From Alphaproteobacteria bacterium (lineage in GTDB: Bacteria; Pseudomonadota; Alphaproteobacteria; Caulobacterales; Parvularculaceae), in contig WGLS01000024.1 of assembly GCA_016125455.1 (NCBI GenBank), positions 1 through 64,000 of the forward strand: a stretch of DNA of 64,000 nt, given 5' to 3'. The position numbers and the translations under genes were made by a program. A model generated the notes under the pieces. It was given only the letters and a program-made list of their open reading frames with translations, was not told the origin of the DNA and searched no databases. This document shows, piece by piece, positions 17,827 through 27,034 of this stretch. Position 1 is the stretch's first letter. Each line of letters starts with the position of its first letter.

Positions 17827-17954
17827 TCTCGTCTCTGCCTTGGCGCCGGGCCGGCGCGTCGCGTCCGTTCCATCATTTCCGGTCTGATGACCGCCTCGTA
17901 GCCTAGTCTTTGACCGGCTTTACCCCAAGGTCGCCCATTGGTCTTCCCCTTGCC

Positions 17955-17968
17955 TTGATGGAGGTCAA
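17955..17968 (-). promoter_or_regulatory. Candidate FNR/FixK-type box upstream of hemA
   Basis: TTGATggagGTCAA matches the TTGAT-N4-ATCAA consensus at 9 of 10 specified positions. It lies 129 bases upstream of the hemA start in the only sizeable gap of this strand. hemA is a known FnrL/FixK target in other alphaproteobacteria; here the site is inferred. Confidence 0.5.
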
Positions 17969-18083
17969 ATTACCGCGGCAAAAATCCCGTCCAGGCAGGT
18001 TGAGGTCGGGTTCTCGATCAGGCGGACGAATTGCGATCGAATTCATTCATGATCGCCATCGCAGGAATTGATCGAATGTCAGC

Positions 18084-19151
18084 TCAAGCGCCAGCCTTTT
18101 GCGCGAAACTCCAGGCAATATTAGCCAATGGCGCGACCTGCGCGCCTGTCTTGGCGGCTTCAGGCGATGAGGCGTTGCCTTTCAGGCTGCGCGCGTAAAC
18201 CCCCTGGATGATCGCGGCGATCCGGAACATGTTGTAAGCGAGACAGAATTCGAGATCCGGCAATCCTTTGCGACCGGTTCGCAGACAGTACCGGTCAACA
18301 GCTTCGTCGAGGCTTGGCAGGCCTTCCGACGCGAGGTCGCGTCCTGCAAGACCGCCGCGGACGTCCTTCGGAAAGAACCAAACCATCAGGAAATACGTGA
18401 AATCGGCGAGTGGATGGCCGAGCGTGGAGAGCTCCCAGTCCAAGACCGCGAGAGCGGTTGGTTCTGTCGGATGCATAATGACGTTATCGAACCGGAAATC
18501 GCCGTGCACGACGCTAGGCGCTTCGTCCGCCGGTACGGCGGTCGGAAGCCATTCAATAAGCCTGTCCATTTCCGGAATTGGTCCGGTTTCAGCGGCCTTG
18601 TATTGCTTTGACCAGCGGCCGATCTGGCGTTCGAAATAGTTGCCGGACTTGCCATAGTCCGACAGTCCGGCCTCCTCGACATCCACAAGATGCAGGTCGG
18701 CAAGCGTATCGATGAGGCCGCGATAAAGCGGGCGTCGATCTTCCTTGTTGACGCTGGGAAGCCCGGAATCCCAGAAAATCCGGCCCTCGACAAAGTCCAT
18801 TACAAAGAATGTCGTGCCTACGACGCTTTGATCTTCACAAAGAAGATGCGTCTTCGGCACAGGAAATCCCTGGCGTCCAAGCGCCGTCATGACCTTGTAT
18901 TCCCGGTCAACAGCGTGCGCCGACGGCAGGAGATCCCCGGGTGGCTTCCGCCGCAGCACATATTTTCGAGATGGCGTCGTCAGCAGGTATGTCGGATTTG
19001 ACTGTCCGCCTTTGAACTTCTGGACCTGCAGGGGGCCTTCGAACTCCGGCAACCGATCCGAGAGAAATTCAGCGAGCCTTGCGTCGTCAAACTTCAAATG
19101 GGCCGGCGTGTCGCCGACGCCTGAGAACGCGCTGGTGTCGGATTTTGTCAT
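18084..19151 (-). CDS. Phosphotransferase family protein (APH/ACAD10-11-like kinase)
   Basis: A 355-residue protein of the aminoglycoside-phosphotransferase fold. It shows a nucleotide-binding N-lobe (KFKGGQSNPTYLL, YVLRRKPPG), the catalytic loop VVHGDFRFDNVIMHP (Asp of HGDxxxxN) and the metal-binding Asp in AVLDWELSTLGHPLADF. This subgroup resembles the kinase domain of mammalian ACAD10/11 and bacterial proteins near acyl-CoA metabolism genes, acting on hydroxyacyl-CoAs rather than antibiotics. It follows the alpha/beta hydrolase gene by 54 bases in the same direction and may be cotranscribed with purD and that gene. Confidence 0.85.
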   Translation of the reverse strand: MTKSDTSAFSGVGDTPAHLKFDDARLAEFLSDRLPEFEGPLQVQKFKGGQSNPTYLLTTPSRKYVLRRKPPGDLLPSAHAVDREYKVMTALGRQGFPVPKTHLLCEDQSVVGTTFFVMDFVEGRIFWDSGLPSVNKEDRRPLYRGLIDTLADLHLVDVEEAGLSDYGKSGNYFERQIGRWSKQYKAAETGPIPEMDRLIEWLPTAVPADEAPSVVHGDFRFDNVIMHPTEPTALAVLDWELSTLGHPLADFTYFLMVWFFPKDVRGGLAGRDLASEGLPSLDEAVDRYCLRTGRKGLPDLEFCLAYNMFRIAAIIQGVYARSLKGNASSPEAAKTGAQVAPLANIAWSFAQKAGA

Positions 19152-19205
19152 CGTCGCAATTTCTCCGTCTCAGGTCTTTTGTTGTCCAGGCGATGGCGCA
19201 CGCTG

Positions 19206-20087
19206 TCACGTTGAATATCGTCGATGGAAATCAAGAAACGCGTCGATGACTTCGTCCGGCGCTTCGGTGTGCGGGTAGTGGCCGACGGATGGGAGCAAGA
19301 CGGCGTCTGCGTCGGGAACCTGCTCCAGATAATAGTCGTACAAGTGCGCGCCTGACACTGGATCCGCCCCGCCGTCAATCAATCGAAGCGGGACGGAAGT
19401 CTCCTTCAGGGCGCCGACCCAGCGTTCGCGGTAGGCCCGACGTTCCGGAATGTAATGCAATAACTTGTGAAGGATCTTCTTGCCGTCGCGTTCATTGATC
19501 AGCTTCCAGTGGCCGTTGATCTCGCCATCGGATGCTTTTGTTTCCGGACCGAAGACTTCGTCCAGCGCCCGGCGGAACCTGTCCTTGTTCATCATTGAGC
19601 CAAGCAACGGCCCAAGCGGCGATAGCCCGAGTTTTTGAGACGCTCGTGCGCGGTGTTGTTCGGGAAACAGGCCGCCGTTCAGGAACACCAGCGACAGTAT
19701 CCTGAAACTGAGCGCTCGATCTATTTGTCGAGCAAGCAGCTCTTGAGCGACGGTGTTTCCATAGTCATGCACGAGCAGATGCGCTTCACCGATGCCGAGA
19801 TGTTCCAGGATCGCCTCCTGAAGATCCGCCTGCTGCATGATCGAAAACCGGTGATGCTTCGGTTTGTCGGAAAGGCCGAAGCCAATCATGTCGACGGCGA
19901 CAAGATGGAAGCGTTCCGCAAGGCGCGGCCAGACAGCTGTCCAGTCCCAGGACGAAGTTGGATAGCCATGAATAAGCAGCAATGAAGGCTTGTCCGGATC
20001 CTGTTCGCCCGACGTCCACCAGGCGGCCTGCAATTCGCCGAACCGCATGAACTGCGTCGCATCGCGCCATTCATCCAGCGGCCTCAT
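19206..20087 (-). CDS. Alpha/beta hydrolase (haloalkane dehalogenase/epoxide hydrolase-like)
   Basis: A 293-residue cytosolic hydrolase. The LLIHGYPTSSWDW oxyanion segment and a nucleophile elbow LLVHDYGNTVAQE, with Asp rather than Ser (HDYG), resemble haloalkane dehalogenases and MEST-like hydrolases. The DGGADPVSG acid loop and GHYPHTEAPDEV histidine complete the triad. Its ATG overlaps the purD stop by 4 bases, so it is translated from the purD transcript. Substrate unknown. Confidence 0.83.
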   Translation of the reverse strand: MRPLDEWRDATQFMRFGELQAAWWTSGEQDPDKPSLLLIHGYPTSSWDWTAVWPRLAERFHLVAVDMIGFGLSDKPKHHRFSIMQQADLQEAILEHLGIGEAHLLVHDYGNTVAQELLARQIDRALSFRILSLVFLNGGLFPEQHRARASQKLGLSPLGPLLGSMMNKDRFRRALDEVFGPETKASDGEINGHWKLINERDGKKILHKLLHYIPERRAYRERWVGALKETSVPLRLIDGGADPVSGAHLYDYYLEQVPDADAVLLPSVGHYPHTEAPDEVIDAFLDFHRRYST

Positions 20088-21379
20088 CGTGATGCGGTTC
20101 CTTGCATGTGCGTCGCGCCAAGCGCGCGGTATGCGATGTCGCGTCTGCAGAACCCGTCCGGCCAGTTGATTGCGTCTACCGCGGCGTAGGCCCGCTCGAC
20201 GGCCTCACGGAGGCTGCCCGCCGTGGCCGTCACGTTCAACACCCGGCCGCCATTCGAAAGAAGGCGGCCGTCAACGCGCCTTGTCCCGGCGTGAAATACT
20301 ACAACGCCGTCCATTGCGTCGGCGTTCTCTACGCCATCAATCAAACTCCCCTTCTTGTATTCACCAGGATAGCCGTTGGCCGCCAGAACCACGAGCGCGC
20401 AGGCCTCCGGCGACCATTGCGCTGGCGTTTCTGGCAAGTTCCCTAGAGCCGCCCCATGCAGCAATGGGAGGATATCGCTCCGCATGCGCCGCATCAGGAC
20501 CTGACATTCCGGATCGCCAAACCGGACATTGTACTCGATCAGTCGAGGGTCGCCATTTTCAATCATCAGGCCGGCATAGAGCACGCCTCTGAAAGGCGCA
20601 CCGCGCCGCCGCATTTCCGAAAGTGTCGGCGCGACAATTCGGTCGATAGCCTTTTGCTGGACATCCGGCGAGAAGACAGGGGTCGGCGAGTATGCGCCCA
20701 TGCCGCCGGTGTTCGGCCCCTGGTCGCCATCGAAAGCCCGCTTGTGATCCTGAGCGCCAATAAGCGGCGCAATGCGCTCGCCGTCGGTTATGACAAAGAA
20801 GCTCGCCTCTTCGCCAGGGAGAAATTCTTCGATCACGATAGATGCGCCAGCTGGTCCGAATTGTCCGCCAAGAATTTCGTCAACCGCTCGGTCCGCGCGC
20901 GCCAGGCTCTCGCAAATGACAACGCCTTTGCCGGCTGCGAGTCCGTCAGCCTTGATGACATACGGCATTGAGCCCTTGCGGAGGAAATCCTTCGCTGGAG
21001 TGGGCTCCGTAAAACGCCCATAGGCGGCGGTTGGTGCACCTGCGGCGGCGCATACCTCTTTTGTGAAGCCCTTTGACGTTTCAAGCTGCGCTGCAGTTTG
21101 CGATGGACCAAACGCCGGGATCCCTGCGTCGGCGAGTGCGTCGCTCAGGCCGTCGGCCAACGGCGTTTCAGGGCCGATGACAACGAGATCGACGTCTTTT
21201 CGCTCGCAAAAATCCCGAACATCTCCATGGCTTTTCTCATTCACTTCGACCGGCTCGCCGATTTGATTGAGGCCGGGGTTGCCGCTCTGTACATAAAGGT
21301 TTGAAAGGAGGGGGCTTTGCCTGATTTTCCAGCCAAGCGCATGTTCGCGGCCCCCGCCGCCGATTAGCAGGACCTTCAC
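20084..21379 (-). CDS. purD: Phosphoribosylamine-glycine ligase (GAR synthetase)
   Basis: The purine-pathway ATP-grasp enzyme making glycinamide ribonucleotide. I take GTG 21379 (VKVLLIGGGGREHALGW) because PurD proteins begin right at the KVLxIGxGGREHA loop and GGAG stands 10 bases upstream; an ATG at 21409 would add ten non-conserved residues. Other motifs: KGVVICES, EEFLPGEEASFFVITDG, QDHKRAFDGDQGPNTGGMGAY and YNVRFGDPECQVLM. About 431 residues, normal size. Confidence 0.95.
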   Translation of the reverse strand: MKVLLIGGGGREHALGWKIRQSPLLSNLYVQSGNPGLNQIGEPVEVNEKSHGDVRDFCERKDVDLVVIGPETPLADGLSDALADAGIPAFGPSQTAAQLETSKGFTKEVCAAAGAPTAAYGRFTEPTPAKDFLRKGSMPYVIKADGLAAGKGVVICESLARADRAVDEILGGQFGPAGASIVIEEFLPGEEASFFVITDGERIAPLIGAQDHKRAFDGDQGPNTGGMGAYSPTPVFSPDVQQKAIDRIVAPTLSEMRRRGAPFRGVLYAGLMIENGDPRLIEYNVRFGDPECQVLMRRMRSDILPLLHGAALGNLPETPAQWSPEACALVVLAANGYPGEYKKGSLIDGVENADAMDGVVVFHAGTRRVDGRLLSNGGRVLNVTATAGSLREAVERAYAAVDAINWPDGFCRRDIAYRALGATHMQGTASR

Positions 21380-21507
21380 TTGGGCCGATCTCCGCATTGC
21401 CGTTCGCACATCGAGCCTACGCGTCTAGCGCCTAGTTTGCGCGACGTCGATCCGCGCGTTGTGGCGGGGTCGGTTGCCGACGGCCGGACAGGACTGCGTG
21501 CGCTTCG

Positions 21508-23265
21508 ATGACGGGGCACGCACGAAAGCCGCCAGCGTCAAACGATTCGTCGGTCGAAACGCCGCCGAACGAGGCCGCCAATGCCCAGGGCGATGCGGTT
21601 GCCAAGGCGCGCGCGCGGGCGCGCCGGCGTCGACAAACGGCGGCAATGGCCGCTACTGACGAAGGCGCATCCGCTGAAGCTGTCGCGGTTGATGCGATTG
21701 CCCGATCGCCTGCGGCATCTGGACCTCTGACTGAGTTCGTGCGTCGGACGGCCCGCCGTATGCCGGCGCCGGTCAAGCGCATTGGCCGTCGGGTCAACCG
21801 CGTTCTCGATGAAATCGCCGCCGATCCGCCGCGACGGCATCGAATGGCCATATCCACCGCCCTGATCGTCAATGCGATCGCGCTAACATTGTTGGCAGTC
21901 TACGGCCGCGTGACGATCTTCGTGCCTAATCGACCTGCCGATTCGATCAATATCGTGCTCGTGAATCTCCCGCAGGAGCCCTTGCCGCTGAATCTGCGTG
22001 AAACGGCGGCCCCACCCGAGCCAGAACCAGAGCAAGCGCCTGAACCGGACCTCGAGGATGAACCTGAGCCGGAACCTGATCCTGATCCGGCCGAAGAGCT
22101 CGCGCCCGAACCTTTGCCTGAGCCAGAGACGCCGGTTGAAACCGAGCCGGAACCGGAGCTCGAGACTGCGCCAGAGCCGGAGCCAGAACCGGAATCGCAG
22201 CCAGAACCGGAACCAGAACCGCAACAGGATCTCGACCTGGGCTTGACGCCTCAATTTTCGGCGCCCGACACCGATACAGTGGTCGAACCTTTCGTTGTTG
22301 AACCGACGCCTTCTTCAGCGGGCCTAGATGACAGCGATATCCCCGCGGCGCCGGAGATGCAGCCGCTCGACGAGCTGGACTTGTCCGTAACGCCGCAGCA
22401 GGAGCGGATCGCAAGGGACGTCGATCCTGCGACGGAGCAGTCGCCGGCGCCCGACGAAGCGCCGCTCGTCGCCGAAGAGCCGGATCGCGATCTGACGCCG
22501 CCCGTCGAGCTTGCCGAGGAGATCGGCGCGCAGGATCCGGGCGGGGCGGAGATCGAAGAAGATGTCGTTGACGGGGACACGGTCTCTGCGGCCGAACTGG
22601 CGGGACCTGGCGGCGCGCCGGATTTCAGCCGCATGTTCCCCGGCGCCCAACCTGGCGCCGGCCAACAGGCTGGCGGCGATAACGCGTTCGACCAGGATCC
22701 TCTAGCAGGCAGCCGCTTCAGCCTTCCGGCGGTCAATTTGCCAAGGGTTGGCATCGAAGGACTGCCCGAAGGCGCAACCGGCGCATTGCCGGGCCAATCG
22801 GGCGTCGTCGCGATCTATTGCCCTGAAGAGTTCACGGACCCGGAAAAAGCGCAGGAGTGCGCTGGTCGACCCGAGATCAGATCGGGTTGGCGTCCCGGCG
22901 CTGGCGGCGAGGATTTTTCTGAAGCGGCGAGACTCCTCGGCGAGCGTCGTCGCGCCGGATTCGCCGGCGACGCCGTTGGCGGCCGCTTCGGCGCCCCCGC
23001 CGCCCGTCGAGCGATCGAGGCGCAGAGGGATCAGGATCTGAACGATTTCAGGCGCTCGCAGGACGGCTTGAACGAGCTTGGACAAAACGTCGGAAATGCC
23101 GGCGACAACGCGGCGTCCGATCGGCCTGATATCGGGCCTGAAGCGTTCGAACCAGGATGGGCGCGGCGCGATGATCCGACACTGAGCGAGGAAGACCTTG
23201 AACGACTGCGCAAGGAACTCGATCGCCGGGATCGTGAGCGCCTCGGCGAGCGAGACAATCAATAG
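21508..23265 (+). CDS. TonB-like single-pass protein with long Pro/Glu-rich region
   Basis: A 585-residue protein of unknown function. Layout: a basic cytoplasmic N-terminus (about 1-112, with an Arg-rich [11 protein letters not shown] stretch), one transmembrane helix (about 114-136), an extended acidic Pro/Glu repeat region (about 168-250, EPEPEP-type, as in TonB), an acidic linker, and a C-terminal region with the pair of cysteines in [20 protein letters not shown] (about 431-450) and a charged helical tail. There is no recognisable TonB C-terminal domain. Similar periplasm-spanning proteins with a CPxxFxDPxxAxECAGRxEI segment occur in caulobacterial relatives. It is convergent with a TPR gene. 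Start chosen at the first ATG; RBS is weak. Confidence 0.65.
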   Translation: MTGHARKPPASNDSSVETPPNEAANAQGDAVAKARARARRRRQTAAMAATDEGASAEAVAVDAIARSPAASGPLTEFVRRTARRMPAPVKRIGRRVNRVLDEIAADPPRRHRMAISTALIVNAIALTLLAVYGRVTIFVPNRPADSINIVLVNLPQEPLPLNLRETAAPPEPEPEQAPEPDLEDEPEPEPDPDPAEELAPEPLPEPETPVETEPEPELETAPEPEPEPESQPEPEPEPQQDLDLGLTPQFSAPDTDTVVEPFVVEPTPSSAGLDDSDIPAAPEMQPLDELDLSVTPQQERIARDVDPATEQSPAPDEAPLVAEEPDRDLTPPVELAEEIGAQDPGGAEIEEDVVDGDTVSAAELAGPGGAPDFSRMFPGAQPGAGQQAGGDNAFDQDPLAGSRFSLPAVNLPRVGIEGLPEGATGALPGQSGVVAIYCPEEFTDPEKAQECAGRPEIRSGWRPGAGGEDFSEAARLLGERRRAGFAGDAVGGRFGAPAARRAIEAQRDQDLNDFRRSQDGLNELGQNVGNAGDNAASDRPDIGPEAFEPGWARRDDPTLSEEDLERLRKELDRRDRERLGERDNQ

Positions 23266-23287
23266 ACAATCGGCGGCCCGCCGCCAG

Positions 23288-25084
23288 CTATAGCTTCGAC
23301 AAGGTCAACCGGTCCTTCTTGCCGCCCAGCCACGCGGACTGATGCAATTGCTCGGCATACTTGCGGCCGGGCTTGTCGCCCTGCGCACGTAATGCCTCGG
23401 CGAGACCAAAATACGCCCAGCCGGAGTTCGGCGCCTCAACCAGGGTTGCCATGAACATCTGTTCGGCGCGGGCAGCGTCGCCTTTTCTAAGAATGAGAGC
23501 AGCCAGCGTCTGCCGCGCTGGATAGTACCAGTACGGAGGTTCGGTGTAGTTGACCCTGGCCTGCACGTCGACCGCGAGCTCCATGGCGGCGATCGCCGTG
23601 TCGAGATCATCATCAGCCGCGGCCGCCCGCGCCCGGACGGTCAACTCCGCGATCCGCAGGATGTCCATTGCCGGAATGCCGACCTCTATGAGCGCCTTGA
23701 ATGCGTTGTCATCGGCTATCGCTGCGATTCGATCGGCTTCCGTTGCGGCCTCCCTGGCGCGTCCCGCTTTCGCCAGAGCTTCGCCGCGGGCGTACCGCCA
23801 AATTCCCACGAGGAACGGCGCTGAGGCGTCGGGTTCGGGCATCGACAGCACGTCTTCAGGCGCGGCGAATGTCGCCATTGCATAGTAGGGCGCCGCCTTG
23901 ATCGGCTGCGCAAAGGGCACGGCAAGCGCCATTTCAACGGGAAGTTTCGCATCGAGTTTTTTGGCCATCGCGATCGCGGTTTCGCCGTCCCCGGCCATCA
24001 GCGCCGCCGCCATCAGAAAATGAACGTTGTGCACATAGTAGCCGAATTCATAGAACGGGCTCGCCGAGCCCTCGGCGATGAATGCCTCATCCGCCAGCGC
24101 CGCGCGGACATTGACGTCCATGGAATCCTTGAAGCGCCCGATCCGGTAGTAGGTATGCGAGGGCATATGGATCAGGTGTCCGAGGCCCGGCGCGAGATCG
24201 TCAAGATTGTCCGCGAACTGTACCGCGCGGAATGGGTCCGCAGTCGCTTCGGTCAGATGAATGTAGAGATGGATCGCCGCGATGTGATCTGGATTGCGAT
24301 CCAGGACCTGTTCGATCAGCTCGATAGCGCGCCCTGTGCGGCCTTTGGGCGTCCGGCCGTCAAGTTCCCAATAGTCCCACGGCTGAGTATCCATCATCGC
24401 TTCGGCCGCAAGAGCGGCAATAAAATCGTCATTCGGATGGGATTTGGCGATCGCGTCCATGCGGTCGGCGAACGCTTCGTCAAGCTTGTGGCGTTCCATC
24501 ATTGCTAACGGTCGTTCGTATCTCGCCTCCAGCGCGGCAATAAGGCTCTTTTCGGTATCAGACGCTGAAGCCGCTCGCGCCCTCGCCGCACGTGTCGCGG
24601 CTGCGGCAGGGGCGGTCGATGCGTCATCCATCGGCGCGTTGATATTCGGTCCATAGGCAAGCGCCTCTCCCCAATGGCACATCGCACAATTCGGGTCGGC
24701 ATCTTGCGCCTTCTTGAATGCGGCGATTGCCGCCCCGTGATTGAAGTTCCACATATGCGCCAGTCCTTCGTCGAAATAGCCTTGGGCGGCAGGACTCGAC
24801 GTCGTGATCTTGTAAGCGATGCCAGCTCGCGTGACGGGCTCACTCGAGACGCCTTTTTTTTCGGCTCCGACAGCGCCGGTTTCAGCCCAGGCTGTCGCAG
24901 CCTGAAGGAAAAATGCGCGACGTTCGCGCATGACGTTGGCGCTGCGGCCGCAAACCGACTGCGCAAGCGTCACGGGACTGACAAACGCCGCAGCACTACC
25001 AGGGGCCGTCTGCGTGACGCCGACCCCAGCGCCGGCGAATACGGCCGCACCTGCCGATGCGGCCAGAAGCAATTGCCGATTCAT
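23288..25084 (-). CDS. Periplasmic TPR protein
   Basis: A 598-residue exported protein: signal-like N-terminus (MNRQLLLAASAGAAVFAGAG), then tetratricopeptide-type helical repeats through to the C-terminus. The conserved family segment NFNHGAAIAAFKKAQDADPN-CAMCHWGEALAYGPNINAPM (about 113-152) identifies a widespread TPR family of unknown function. The CAMCH in it has a cytochrome c-type CxxCH spacing; relatives often have Tyr in place of His, so heme binding is unproven. A strong AGGAGG lies 5 bases upstream of the ATG. Confidence 0.8.
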   Translation of the reverse strand: MNRQLLLAASAGAAVFAGAGVGVTQTAPGSAAAFVSPVTLAQSVCGRSANVMRERRAFFLQAATAWAETGAVGAEKKGVSSEPVTRAGIAYKITTSSPAAQGYFDEGLAHMWNFNHGAAIAAFKKAQDADPNCAMCHWGEALAYGPNINAPMDDASTAPAAAATRAARARAASASDTEKSLIAALEARYERPLAMMERHKLDEAFADRMDAIAKSHPNDDFIAALAAEAMMDTQPWDYWELDGRTPKGRTGRAIELIEQVLDRNPDHIAAIHLYIHLTEATADPFRAVQFADNLDDLAPGLGHLIHMPSHTYYRIGRFKDSMDVNVRAALADEAFIAEGSASPFYEFGYYVHNVHFLMAAALMAGDGETAIAMAKKLDAKLPVEMALAVPFAQPIKAAPYYAMATFAAPEDVLSMPEPDASAPFLVGIWRYARGEALAKAGRAREAATEADRIAAIADDNAFKALIEVGIPAMDILRIAELTVRARAAAADDDLDTAIAAMELAVDVQARVNYTEPPYWYYPARQTLAALILRKGDAARAEQMFMATLVEAPNSGWAYFGLAEALRAQGDKPGRKYAEQLHQSAWLGGKKDRLTLSKL

Positions 25085-25239
25085 GTTTCCCTCCTGTTCA
25101 GGTCGATTCGGTAGCGAAAAGTTTGATGCTGCATCGCCTGCATCCGAGAACCAGTGAATCCTACACCAGGCGTCGCAAGAAGGCGGGCACTTAGAACAGT
25201 TTCGACCTGAGGAATTGTCCGGCGACGCCGACCTGCCGT

Positions 25240-26709
25240 ATGAAGTCGCAGATGTCCGTTCAGCCGAACCTCAAGGAATATACGGTCTCCGAACTGTCCG
25301 GGGCCGTAAAGCGCTCTCTTGAAGACGGTTTCGGCTTCGTGCGGGTGCGCGGCGAGTTGGGGCGCGTGGTACGCGCTGGCTCCGGGCATGTTTATCTCGA
25401 TCTTAAAGACGATCGCGCCGTACTTTTAGGCGTCATGTGGAAAGCGACAGCGGCTCGGCAGTCCATTGCGCCGGAACAGGGCATGGAAGTGATAGCTTCC
25501 GGCAAGCTGTCTACCTTCCCCGGACAGTCAAAGTACCAACTGATAATCGACAGCGTCGAACCGGCTGGCGCTGGCGCGTTGATGGCGCTTCTCGAAGAGC
25601 GGAAGAAAAAGCTTGCGGCCGAGGGACTGTTCGATCCGGACCGAAAGCGCGAAATTCCCTTCCTTCCCGCGGTAATTGGCGTCGTAACCTCACCCTCCGG
25701 AGCTGTCATACGCGATATCCTTCATCGGCTCCGCGATCGATTTCCAACCCGCGTGATCGTGTGGCCAACGCTGGTGCAGGGCCGTGGCGCTGAAGCGCAG
25801 ATTGCGGCGGCGATCGACGGCTTCAATGCGCTGACGGCGGACAGCGGCGTTCCACGTCCGGATGTTCTGATTGTGGCGCGCGGCGGGGGGTCGATCGAGG
25901 ATCTGTGGTGTTTCAACGAGGAAGTCGTCGTGCGGGCAGCCGCCCGCAGCTCAATTCCTTTGATCTCCGCGGTTGGGCATGAAACCGACACGACGCTTAT
26001 CGACTTTGCGGCGGACCGCCGTGCGCCGACGCCTACCGCGGCCGCGGAAATTGCGGTGCCGGTGCGATCCGAATTGCTGGCTGAAACGCTCAACAAGACC
26101 CGACGACTTGAAGGCAGCATCTCGCGATTGCTTGAATCGGCGCGTGGCGGATTAAGGGCCGCGGAGCGGGGGCTAGGTCGACCCGAGGATATCTTCGGCG
26201 CCGCATCCCAGCGGCTGGACAGGTTTTCCGACAGACTTGCGGCCAGCCTCTCCAAACGCTTGTCAATTGCCGATGCCGCTTTCGCGAGAAGCAGCTCGCG
26301 ATTGTTGCCGGGCGCCCTTCGGCCCGTCAGCCGCGCTTCCAGAGATCGATTTAAGGCGGCCGCCGATCGTCTCGTCCGCGCGAAGGACTCCTTGACGCGG
26401 CCGCTGAAGGAGCGGGTGACGTCATCGGCGAAATTGCTGGAATCCCTGAGCCACAGAAACGTTCTTGCCAGGGGATTTGCGCTGGTGCGCGCTGAGGATG
26501 GCGCAGTTATCCGAACGTCGTCGGCCGCGATCGCCGCGCGCGACGTGCGGTTGATTTTTGCCGACGGCGAATGCCGCGCAGCGACAGAGGGCTTTGCGCC
26601 CGGTGGGCCCGCGGGTGGATCAAGCGCTCGCGCGAGCAGCGGCGCAGTGTCGAAAAAAGGCAAGGCTCGGCGGCCTCAAAAAACCGTTCAGGAAACATTG
26701 TTTGACTAG
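25240..26709 (+). CDS. xseA: Exodeoxyribonuclease VII large subunit
   Basis: The 489-residue catalytic subunit of ExoVII, which degrades single-stranded DNA bidirectionally. It has the N-terminal OB fold (YTVSELSGAVKRSLEDGFGF), and the catalytic domain with GVVTSPSGAVIRDI, VARGGGSIEDLWCFNEE and SAVGHETDTTLIDFAADRRA, followed by a long helical, Arg/Ser-rich C-terminal part. A second ATG at 25252 is also possible as start. The small subunit xseB is not in the window. Confidence 0.96.
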   Translation: MKSQMSVQPNLKEYTVSELSGAVKRSLEDGFGFVRVRGELGRVVRAGSGHVYLDLKDDRAVLLGVMWKATAARQSIAPEQGMEVIASGKLSTFPGQSKYQLIIDSVEPAGAGALMALLEERKKKLAAEGLFDPDRKREIPFLPAVIGVVTSPSGAVIRDILHRLRDRFPTRVIVWPTLVQGRGAEAQIAAAIDGFNALTADSGVPRPDVLIVARGGGSIEDLWCFNEEVVVRAAARSSIPLISAVGHETDTTLIDFAADRRAPTPTAAAEIAVPVRSELLAETLNKTRRLEGSISRLLESARGGLRAAERGLGRPEDIFGAASQRLDRFSDRLAASLSKRLSIADAAFARSSSRLLPGALRPVSRASRDRFKAAADRLVRAKDSLTRPLKERVTSSAKLLESLSHRNVLARGFALVRAEDGAVIRTSSAAIAARDVRLIFADGECRAATEGFAPGGPAGGSSARASSGAVSKKGKARRPQKTVQETLFD

Positions 26710-26765
26710 CCTGATTGTGGAATGCCCTCTTTCGGATAGCAGACTCCACAACGAAAGGATTTTGA

Positions 26766-26996
26766 TTGGTCATGGAGCGGGAAGCAGTCCTGCAATTTCT
26801 TGATGCGGACTTTTCGATAGTTCGTCCGGGCGATTTCGTGCGTTGCGCGGTGACGGATGCGAAAATCCCGCTTGAGGCCTTGCGATACTGGAATGTTGAT
26901 CGCCAGGAAGCCTATGCCGACGCCGCCGCGGCGATGGTGGCGTTCGGTTACGCGCCGCGGGCCGGGAAATCCGGCGCGGGCCAAGAGACGGATTAG
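26766..26996 (+). CDS. DUF2093 domain protein
   Basis: A 76-residue protein matching DUF2093, a small alphaproteobacterial family often found beside xseA: FLDADFSIVRPGDFVRCAVTDAKIPLEALRYWNVDRQEAYADA. The segment FVRCAVT...IPLEALRYW is its core. A TTG at 26766 lies 6 bases after AAAGGA and is favoured over the ATG at 26772, which would be 12 bases away. It follows xseA by 56 bases. Function unknown. Confidence 0.85.
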   Translation: MVMEREAVLQFLDADFSIVRPGDFVRCAVTDAKIPLEALRYWNVDRQEAYADAAAAMVAFGYAPRAGKSGAGQETD

Positions 26997-27034
26997 ATGT
27001 TAGAGACGTGGGTTCGAGGTTCGGGGAATATTCT

